From the NCBI GenBank assembly GCA_006969905.1, contig CP030887.1:496001-560000 (forward strand): a stretch of DNA of 64,000 bases. The letters are read 5' to 3'. A model generated the notes under the pieces. It worked only from the letters and a program-made list of their open reading frames with translations. It was not told the origin of the DNA and ran no database searches. The stretch is from Balneolaceae bacterium (lineage in GTDB: Bacteria > Bacteroidota > Rhodothermia > Balneolales > Balneolaceae). Made by a program: the position numbers and the translations under genes. Position 1 is the first letter of the stretch; each line of letters starts with the position of its first letter. Below, one piece after another: positions 53,380 to 60,335 of the stretch.

Positions 53380-53715
53380 TTACATTTCCATAACTTCGCG
53401 AACTTCCACATTACCTCCAAGGCGAAGTACCGGGCAGCCTTTAGCCAGTTCTGTGGCTTCTTCTAGGCTGTTGGCATTCAGGATATAGAATCCGCTTACC
53501 AGTTCTTTTGATTCTATATACGGCCCGTCAGTTACTACCTTCTCTTTTCCGTGAATTGCTTTGGCTTCGTGTTGCAAGGGTTCACCTGAATCGTAATGTG
53601 CCCCTAGTTCTTCAATCCATTGCTGGTGTACCCCTATCTCTTTTTGCATATCCTCGGGAGAGAATTCTGCGTACATGTTGTCCTGTTCAAAAAGAATCAG
53701 CATATATTTTTTCAT
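53380..53715 (-). CDS. DGPF-domain (YCII-related) protein
   Basis: This 111-residue protein of the YCII/DGPF family has YMLILFEQDNMYAEFSPEDMQ at the start, VVTDGPYIESKELVSGFYILNA containing the DGPY version of the namesake motif, then GNVEVREVMEM. It forms a ferredoxin-like fold. Members almost always accompany ECF42-type sigma factors and are either regulators or targets of them. First gene of the unit DGPF-sigma-DUF6265. Confidence 0.92.
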   Translation of the reverse strand: MKKYMLILFEQDNMYAEFSPEDMQKEIGVHQQWIEELGAHYDSGEPLQHEAKAIHGKEKVVTDGPYIESKELVSGFYILNANSLEEATELAKGCPVLRLGGNVEVREVMEM

Positions 53716-53811
53716 GATATCTCCATTACATTATGTTTAAGTTCACCCTTATAACAAACCGGTTATTCAAATCGGGACAATGTTCATAAAAAGAAGCTCA
53801 AATTCCAGTTC

Positions 53812-54426
53812 ATGTATATTCCATCATCCTTTAAAGAAGACAATCCCGATATCCTTTTTGACCTGATCCGTACGCATAGCTTTGGCATTTTGTTCAGCCA
53901 ACACCAGGAAACACCCGAAGCTACTCACCTCCCCTTTATGGTTGATCCGGACAGAGGAAAACCCGGAGTTTTGATTGCACACTTTGCAAAGGCAAACAAA
54001 CATTGGCAAAAATTGGATAAAAGCCGGGAAGTACTTTGTGTATTCCAGGGGCCTCATAGCTATATCTCTCCCTCCTGGTATAAAAACCGTGAAACTGTAC
54101 CTACATGGAATTATGCTACAGTACATGTTTATGGTAAACCTCGTCTTATTTATGATATAGAAGAATTGAGAACTATGGTAACCCGGCTTACCCATCTTCA
54201 TGAATCAACAGTGGAAAGTGACTGGAGCCTTAAGGAAGGAGAAAAAACAATGGATACAGAACTAAAGGCTATTGTTGGTTTAGAGATTGATATCCTGAGA
54301 ATGGAGGGAAAATTCAAGTTTAATCAAAACCGGCCAGAAGAAGATCAAAGGGGAGTAATTGAAAACCTTAATGAAGAGGATGCGCCCGGGGTAAAAGCAA
54401 TTATGAAACGAAACCTTAAGAAATAA
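53812..54426 (+). CDS. PaiB-like FMN-binding protein
   Basis: This 204-residue protein has the split-barrel flavin fold of the PaiB family (FMN-binding negative transcriptional regulator): MYIPSSFKEDNPDILFDLIR, FGILFSQHQETPEATHLPFMVD, GPHSYISPSWYKNRETVPTWNYATVHVYGKPRLI, and KFKFNQNRPEEDQRGVIENL. PaiB of Bacillus affects sporulation and protease genes; a direct enzymatic role in related bacteria is as likely. It is convergent with the hybrid kinase gene, with a 9-bp gap. Confidence 0.9.
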   Translation: MYIPSSFKEDNPDILFDLIRTHSFGILFSQHQETPEATHLPFMVDPDRGKPGVLIAHFAKANKHWQKLDKSREVLCVFQGPHSYISPSWYKNRETVPTWNYATVHVYGKPRLIYDIEELRTMVTRLTHLHESTVESDWSLKEGEKTMDTELKAIVGLEIDILRMEGKFKFNQNRPEEDQRGVIENLNEEDAPGVKAIMKRNLKK

Positions 54427-54435
54427 TAGTCCGGA

Positions 54436-56283
54436 TTACTTTTTTGCGAATTCTACAATCTTCTTTTTCAGATCAATAGGATTGAAGGGCTTGGTGATAT
54501 AAGCATTCATTCCGGAAGCAAAAACATGTCCCCGCACCTCTTTTAAAGCTGCTGCGGTTAACGCTATAATTGGAGTATTTCTTTTTTGCGGGTCATCCAT
54601 TTTTCTTATTTCTGATGCAGCCTCGTATCCATCCATCTGCGGCATTTGAAGATCCATAAGGATAAGGTCAAAATTACTATCTTTCATTGCTTCAACAGCT
54701 TTTAACCCGTCATCTACCACTTTTATATCCACTTCCCATCGCTCTAAAAACCTGATCATCACTTTTTGATTTACCAGGTTATCTTCCGCTAAAAGTATCT
54801 TAAGCCCGCTCAGGTCTGATTCTTCTGCTTCCTCAAGAATGCCCGCATCCATATTCTGGCTGCCTTCTCCTTTTTGGAATGCAATTTTTACAATAAAGGC
54901 ACTTCCTTCACCCAGTTTGCTTTCAGCACTAATAGTTCCCCCCTGTAACTCGGTAAGCTGCCTGCTGATGCTCAAACCAAGTCCCGTTCCTCCAAAAAGG
55001 CGTTTTGTATGCCTGTTAGCCTGGGTAAAACTTTCAAATATATTATCCAGACGGTCTTCTTCAATACCAATACCCGTATCAGAAACCCTGAATTCAAGCT
55101 CAATGGTATTTCCTTCACTTTGTATGGCAGAAACAGCCAGCTTCACATGGCCTGATTCTGTGAACTTTAAAGCATTACTCACCAGATTATTCAGGACTTG
55201 AGTAAGCCGGGCAGGATCTCCGATAAGTGCATTGGGAACTTCCTCACCTATTTCAGCAATCAGCTCAACCCCTTTGTTAGTTGCTGTAACCCGGAACGTC
55301 TCAATTATAGTACTTACCAGTTCTTTTAGTTCAAAATCGATATGTTCAAATTCAATTTTCCCAGCTTCTATTTTTGAGAAGTCCAGGATATCATCAATAA
55401 GTGCTAACAGGGTTTTACCGGAAAAGTCGAGAATATTTATGGATTCGAGCTGGTCTTCTCTCGGATTATCCTGTTTTAAAAGATGGGTCATACCCAGAAT
55501 AGCGTTCATAGGGGTTCTGATCTCATGACTCATCGTTGCCAGAAACTCAGATTTAGCTCGCGCACTTTTCTCTAATTCACCACTGGTAAACTCCAACTGA
55601 TCAATATATTCTTCCAGTTTTTCCTGTTTTTCATTCAACTCAATGTTCAGTGCTTTTTCATTTTCAAAAAGCTCCATTGTTTTGGATTCAGCTGATTCTT
55701 TTGATTCAGAAAAGGTGTTAAAGATAATCCAGGTAGTGATAAAAGATGCGGTAAGTACCATCCATCGAACGAAGGAGAGCTTGTCTTCGGTAATATAAAC
55801 CTGGTCAAAAATCACATAGTCCAGTATAAAATAAGAGAATATGGATAGCAGGATCGAAAGATTTCGGAGGCTTACATATTTTTGATCAAAAAGCAGGATG
55901 GCCAAGCCCATTGCCGGGATAAAGAAAGCCTGGATGAGCGCATCACCACCAAAAGTTGAACTCAACAGGATAATTCCTATATCAACATAGGTGATGAGAA
56001 GAAACTTAGCTGTGTTCTCAAATCCTTGCCTGGCAAGTAATGGAATAATCAGGAATGCAATGGCTAGTGAAAGAAAGAACCAAATAAGCGGAAAAGTATT
56101 TCCGATGCTGAAAGCTACTAAAAACAAAGCTATCAGGAATAAAAAACACACCCCTGCCAGGAAGAAGGAAACTGAATTAAGAATTCGGATTCCTGTTTTT
56201 TTAATTTTTTCGGATTCCGTCCTTTTCAGATCTTTCCCTAAAGCTATATCTGTAATACCCGTAAGAGAGAATTTTTTACTCAT
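54436..56283 (-). CDS. Hybrid sensor histidine kinase/response regulator
   Basis: This 615-residue protein has six N-terminal membrane helices in about 35-190 and a coiled coil (about 195-245). HisKA has the phospho-accepting H253 in MSHEIRTPMNAILG. The HATPase domain shows SDTGIGIEEDRL and GGTGLGLSIS. A receiver domain with acidic D501 and phospho-acceptor D544 (in LILMDLQMPQMDGYEAA) completes it. It has no separate sensory domain, so the membrane part itself probably senses. No HPt protein or DNA-binding partner is adjacent; a phosphorelay to an unlinked protein is expected. Confidence 0.93.
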   Translation of the reverse strand: MSKKFSLTGITDIALGKDLKRTESEKIKKTGIRILNSVSFFLAGVCFLFLIALFLVAFSIGNTFPLIWFFLSLAIAFLIIPLLARQGFENTAKFLLITYVDIGIILLSSTFGGDALIQAFFIPAMGLAILLFDQKYVSLRNLSILLSIFSYFILDYVIFDQVYITEDKLSFVRWMVLTASFITTWIIFNTFSESKESAESKTMELFENEKALNIELNEKQEKLEEYIDQLEFTSGELEKSARAKSEFLATMSHEIRTPMNAILGMTHLLKQDNPREDQLESINILDFSGKTLLALIDDILDFSKIEAGKIEFEHIDFELKELVSTIIETFRVTATNKGVELIAEIGEEVPNALIGDPARLTQVLNNLVSNALKFTESGHVKLAVSAIQSEGNTIELEFRVSDTGIGIEEDRLDNIFESFTQANRHTKRLFGGTGLGLSISRQLTELQGGTISAESKLGEGSAFIVKIAFQKGEGSQNMDAGILEEAEESDLSGLKILLAEDNLVNQKVMIRFLERWEVDIKVVDDGLKAVEAMKDSNFDLILMDLQMPQMDGYEAASEIRKMDDPQKRNTPIIALTAAALKEVRGHVFASGMNAYITKPFNPIDLKKKIVEFAKK

Positions 56284-56321
56284 ACCCTTATTTAATGCTC
56301 CGTAAATAAGGCATTTATTTC

Positions 56322-56759
56322 CTATACATCAACATTTCCGGTTAATTTTGCTTTATAAGCCATTGCATAGATTTTCATTTGCTTAACCATTGATGCAAGC
56401 CCATTAGCGCGAGTGGGTGAAAGGTGCTGAGCCATACCAATTTTTTCTATGAATTCGGGGTTAGTATCCAGTATAACTTCCGGAGATTGCCCTGAATAAA
56501 ACCGAACCATTAAAGAAACCAATCCTTTGGTAATAGCTGCATCGCTGTCTGCATTAAAAACTACCTTCCCGTCTTCTAACTCAGCTGTTAACCAAACCTG
56601 GCTTTGACACCCCTTAACCAGGTTAGCATCCACACGATGCTCTTTTGGTAATTCTTCCATTTTTGAGCCGTGCTTAATGATGTATTTGTAACGCTCAGTC
56701 CAATCCTCAAGAAGTTCAAACTCGCGTATTATCCGGTTCTGTATATCTTGAATTTCCAT
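56322..56759 (-). CDS. sufE: SufE-family sulfur acceptor protein
   Basis: This 145-residue protein matches SufE: LEDWTERYKYIIKHGSKMEELPKEHRVDANLVKGCQSQVWLTAEL, with the catalytic cysteine in GCQSQVW near residue 51, then SDAAITKGLVSLMVRFYSGQSPEVIL. It accepts persulfide from cysteine desulfurase SufS and stimulates Fe-S cluster assembly. It is alone here, away from other suf genes. A terminator separates it from the PAS gene upstream. Confidence 0.94.
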   Translation of the reverse strand: MEIQDIQNRIIREFELLEDWTERYKYIIKHGSKMEELPKEHRVDANLVKGCQSQVWLTAELEDGKVVFNADSDAAITKGLVSLMVRFYSGQSPEVILDTNPEFIEKIGMAQHLSPTRANGLASMVKQMKIYAMAYKAKLTGNVDV

Positions 56760-56792
56760 ACTGCAAAGATAAAGAAAGCACTCTCCAAAACG

Positions 56793-56817
56793 AAAAAAGC
56801 CCGTTTTAAACGGGCTT
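56793..56817 (-). terminator. Terminator of the PAS-protein gene
   Basis: Palindrome with arms aaagcccgttt (56796-56806) and aaacgggcttt (56807/8-56817). On the minus strand a run of T follows, ten bases past the PAS gene stop. Confidence 0.8.
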
Positions 56818-56827
56818 TAATTCTGCT

Positions 56828-58165
56828 TTAGGATTTGATTTCCAATTCTACCATCGCAACCGATTTTACCACCACCACATTGGTTCTGGATTCATTCCAT
56901 ATCGGTTTAAAAGATTGAATGACCGCTATCTCTTCTCCTTTCGGGCTGGTATAAATGAATTTGTCGGTGATGAGCTTCCCTGAAAAAGCTCCCTCTATGG
57001 CTTTGAGAATTTCCTCAGTTAATCCTTTAGAGAACACATTGTCCATACTTCCATCAAGTAATTCGGATTGTGGTATTCCGGTTATATCTGAAAAACTATC
57101 GGAAACATAGGAACAGACAACAGTACCGTTCTCCTTCCTGAATTTCATTGTAAACTCATCGTGTCTGTTCAGAAGAGTTTCGAGACTGAGAGTTTTCTTC
57201 TTGAGTGTTTCTATCACGCGGTTACGCATAGAAAGATTATCAAAATGAATGCGAATAACTGTTTGGCTGCCACTTACAAACCAACGAATATCGCCTTCCA
57301 GTAAAATATTCTCCCCTGATTTTGATTTGAACGTCCAGGGATATGGATGCTGTTCAATTTTGGATCCGTCAAAATTTTCGAATAAGTCTTTTAGTTCTTC
57401 TTTGTCTTCTTCTACCAGATCCCAGAATTTAAGCGGCTTTAACTCATCCACATCATAGCCAACTATTTCCCTGAATGACTTATTGCTGGATAAGATATTT
57501 CCCTGCACGTCTAAATCAATAAAGGTTCTTTTAGAATCTTCTTCAAGTTGTTCAAAGTCGATGTTAGCATCAAATAAAAGTTTGCTCGACTCCTGGCGAT
57601 CCGTAATATCCCTCTGATAAGAAACCCAGTGTGTAATTTCGCCATTTTCTTTTGTTAATGGGTGAATATCCCATTGGTTAACAAACTCAGTTCCATCTTT
57701 CTTGTAGTTAATGGTATGGCCGAAAAAAGCCTGCCCTTCAATGAGCCGCTTTTTCAAACGATCCAAAACATCCCGGTCTGTTTTTGGCCCCTGAAGTATC
57801 CGGGGAGTTTTACCGATCACTTCTTCCCGTTCGTAACCCGTCATTTTTTTAAAGCCGTCATTCACATATACAATTCGCGGGCCCGGGCTTTCAAGACCCA
57901 GATCAGTGATCAAAATAGAATCATAATCGTGTTTAACAGCCCTTTCCAATAAATCAAGCTGCATTTTTGACGTTTCATACCTGGAGTATAGTTCAGTTAC
58001 TATCTCTTCTAACTTTGAGTACGATGCCTCATCCTTACTACACCTTTTTAGATGATCTAATACCTGTGAATCCAATTTTAACCTGCCTTTTTTCAAAAAT
58101 TGAGCCAATAAAATTTCATTTGTTGACAGTATATTGTATTCAAACTTTAACTCTGCAGATTCCAT
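56828..58165 (-). CDS. Multi-PAS protein without output domain, first PAS LOV-like
   Basis: This 445-residue cytoplasmic protein has a helical N-terminus (1-75) and three PAS units: about 80-195, 205-320 and 335-440. The first is closest to LOV/PAS_9: ITDLGLESPGPRIVYVNDGF, EREEVIGKTPRILQGPKTDR, WDIHPLTKENGEITHWVSYQRDITDRQ. The flavin-adduct cysteine of true LOV domains (GxNCRFLQ) is absent; the site reads GKTPRILQ. There is no histidine kinase, GGDEF, EAL or DNA-binding domain after the last PAS. It may work by protein-protein contact with a kinase, possibly the hybrid kinase nearby. Divergent from the SUMF1-like gene. Confidence 0.85.
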   Translation of the reverse strand: MESAELKFEYNILSTNEILLAQFLKKGRLKLDSQVLDHLKRCSKDEASYSKLEEIVTELYSRYETSKMQLDLLERAVKHDYDSILITDLGLESPGPRIVYVNDGFKKMTGYEREEVIGKTPRILQGPKTDRDVLDRLKKRLIEGQAFFGHTINYKKDGTEFVNQWDIHPLTKENGEITHWVSYQRDITDRQESSKLLFDANIDFEQLEEDSKRTFIDLDVQGNILSSNKSFREIVGYDVDELKPLKFWDLVEEDKEELKDLFENFDGSKIEQHPYPWTFKSKSGENILLEGDIRWFVSGSQTVIRIHFDNLSMRNRVIETLKKKTLSLETLLNRHDEFTMKFRKENGTVVCSYVSDSFSDITGIPQSELLDGSMDNVFSKGLTEEILKAIEGAFSGKLITDKFIYTSPKGEEIAVIQSFKPIWNESRTNVVVVKSVAMVELEIKS

Positions 58166-58201
58166 TCCTTAAACAAGAAATTAATTCGGCTGTATTCTCT
58201 T

Positions 58202-58943
58202 ATGGTTAATAAAAATATTTTTTTATGGCTCTCAATTATATTGTTTTTTGGAAGCTGCACCATTTTAAAAAAGCCGCATAACCCGTTTGAACCGGAAATG
58301 GTGACAATTAGAGGCGGCGATTTTCTATTGGGAGATTTCTATGACAGTACAAATACCGATGCTATTCCAGTACATTTAGTTACCGTTAATGATTTTTAAA
58401 ATTGGAAAGTATGAAGTTACTTATTCGCAGTTTGATCACTTTTCTCAATTAACAAACAAAGCATTAGCTCGGTCTGCCATCCCTGAAAGAGGAATGAGAG
58501 CTGTGGCTTATATAAGCTGGGATGAAGCTAACGAGTTTTGCAGGCATTTTGGGTATCGCTTGCCTACTGAAGTTGAGTGGGAGTACGCTGCCAGATCGAG
58601 AGGCAAGAAACAGCTTTATTCCGGAACCAATAGCAAAGATTCCCTAGGTTTTTTTGCAATTACTAACCTTCTTGATGTAAGACATACTATGGAGGTGGGA
58701 ATTACCCAGCCTAATGAATTAGGGTTATATGACATGAGCGGAAATGCTTTAGAATGGATTGGAGAGTTTTACCAATTCTACAGCGACCCGAATTTATTCC
58801 CATTTAATACTCGTGACGATGTAAGAATTATACGTGGAGGAAGTTTTCAGGAAGCATTGGTAACAAACAGAACCTATTGGAGAGTAGGTACTCTTAGAGA
58901 TATAAAGTCGGAAGATATTGGATTTCGTTGTGCTTCTGATTGA
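58202..58943 (+). pseudogene. SUMF1/FGE-like lipoprotein gene with a single-base frameshift
   Basis: Two frames together make one sulfatase-modifying-factor-like protein of about 245 residues. The first (58202-58399) gives a lipoprotein signal (IILFFGSCTI) and MVTIRGGDFLLGDF...PVHLVTVNDF, then a stop. The second continues as KIGKYEVTYSQFDHF, ISWDEANEFCRHFGYRLPTEVEWEYAAR, LYDMSGNALEWIGEFYQF, RIIRGGSF and IGFRCASD. Removing one T from the T5 run at 58393-58397 restores GAT TTT AAA ATT. It could be a true inactivation, an assembly error in a homopolymer, or programmed slippage: TTT before a TAA stop resembles a +1 shift site. Relatives include the gliding lipoproteins GldJ and GldK, but this one is shorter. 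Confidence 0.8.
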
Positions 58944-58949
58944 CTATAA

Positions 58950-58973
58950 AAAAGGGGGCCGAAGCCCCCTTTT
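58950..58973. terminator. Bidirectional terminator between the SUMF1-like and acyl-CoA dehydrogenase genes
   Basis: Perfect 10-bp arms aaaagggggc (58950-58959) and gccccctttt (58964-58973) around a CGAA tetraloop. T-rich on both strands, so it can serve both convergent genes. Confidence 0.92.
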
Positions 58974-58982
58974 CTCACTCAC

Positions 58983-60146
58983 TCATCGAAGTAGCAACTT
59001 CGCAATTGTGCTTAGCTGCATGTTCGTTGTACCCTCGTAGATTTTACCGATCTTAGCATCTCGATAAAACTTTTCTACGGGATATTCTTTTACGTAGCCA
59101 TTCCCTCCATACAGGTCAACTGCCATTGAGCTTACCCGCTCGGCAACTTCAGAAGAATAGAACTTTGCCATTGCTGCCTCTTTTAAGAAGGGCTGCCCTG
59201 CCATTTTTATACGGGCTGCATTATACACCAATAATCGGGCTGTTTCGATATCTGTAGCCATGCGGGCTAGATCAAACTGCACACTCTGGAATTCTGAAAT
59301 AGCTTTTCCAAACTGTTTGCGTTCCTGTACATATTCGAGAGCTGCATCAAAAGCACCCTGGGCAATACCTACCATTTGTGCTCCAATACCAATTCGTCCT
59401 TCATTCAAAGTCTCAATAGCAACCTTATATCCTTTTCCTGGTTCGCCAAGTACATTCTCTTTCGGGACTCTACAATCTTCCAGAAGAATTTCGCAGGTTG
59501 AACTTGCCCGGATGCCCAGTTTGTCTTCTTTTTTTGATATAGAAAAACCTTCCATTCCTCTCTCTACCACAAAAGCCGTAATTCCTTTGTACCCTGCTTC
59601 AGGATTGATGTTGGCCATTACCAAAAATATATCTGCTTCATTTGCATTGGTAATCCAAAGTTTTGCACCATTTAGCACATAATAATCGCCGTCTTCTACA
59701 GCCTTACACTTTAATGCAAAAGCGTCGCTGCCTGAGCCAGCCTCGGAAAGGCAATAAGCCCCAACCTTTTCATTAGCCAGTTGGGGTAAAAACCTTTCTT
59801 TTAATTCTTCATCAGCAAAATTAACAAATGCATTATTCACAAGTGTATTTTGTACATCCATGAATACTCCGACAGAAGCATCAACTCTGGATATTTGCTC
59901 TATAGCAACAATTGACATCATAAATGTGCCGCCGCCGCCTGAGTATTTTTCAGGTATGTCTATGCCCATCAATCCCATTTCAAAAAATTCTTTTACAAGA
60001 TTAGGATCGAGTTTGGCTTCTTCGTCCATCTTGTGAACGAGTGGCTTAATTGATGCTTCAGCAAAATCAGCTGCCGCCTCTTTCAGCATTTGTTCGTCTT
60101 CTGTAAGCTGGGTAAGAGGAGGAATCATTTCTGCTAGTTCTTTCAT
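58983..60146 (-). CDS. Acyl-CoA dehydrogenase
   Basis: This 387-residue flavoprotein of the ACAD family has GAYCLSEAGSGSDAFALKCKA and the WITNANEADIFLVMA stretch for flavin/substrate binding. The C-terminal domain has ALEYVQERKQFGKAISEFQSVQFDLARMATDIETARLL, and the catalytic-glutamate region is EKFYRDAKIGKIYEGTTNMQL. It performs the first oxidation step of fatty or branched-chain acyl-CoA breakdown (short/branched-chain type is likely from size and similarity to butyryl-CoA dehydrogenases). Electrons go to ETF. Single-gene unit. Confidence 0.94.
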   Translation of the reverse strand: MKELAEMIPPLTQLTEDEQMLKEAAADFAEASIKPLVHKMDEEAKLDPNLVKEFFEMGLMGIDIPEKYSGGGGTFMMSIVAIEQISRVDASVGVFMDVQNTLVNNAFVNFADEELKERFLPQLANEKVGAYCLSEAGSGSDAFALKCKAVEDGDYYVLNGAKLWITNANEADIFLVMANINPEAGYKGITAFVVERGMEGFSISKKEDKLGIRASSTCEILLEDCRVPKENVLGEPGKGYKVAIETLNEGRIGIGAQMVGIAQGAFDAALEYVQERKQFGKAISEFQSVQFDLARMATDIETARLLVYNAARIKMAGQPFLKEAAMAKFYSSEVAERVSSMAVDLYGGNGYVKEYPVEKFYRDAKIGKIYEGTTNMQLSTIAKLLLR

Positions 60147-60287
60147 GAAATAAATAGTCTTTTTGTGTTGTGAGTGAGAGGTGAATATACGAATTGGAAG
60201 CGCTTTTTTACCAACTAATTATCAATGTGTAACAATTGCCTTAGTTTTAACTCTATTAATAACAGCCGCTTCTTTTTTTAAAAAAAA

Positions 60288-60303
60288 TTGTAAGCGCTTA
60301 CAA
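60288..60303. promoter_or_regulatory. LacI/CcpA-type operator upstream of the alpha-amylase gene
   Basis: The 16-bp perfect palindrome TTGTAAGCGCTTACAA, with the central CG typical of LacI/GalR-family operators, lies 33-48 bp upstream of the amylase start. A sugar-responsive repressor or activator of that family probably controls the gene; none is encoded in the window. Confidence 0.75.
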
Positions 60304-60335
60304 CAAATAACTTTAATGAAATCAAGAGGAAACAA

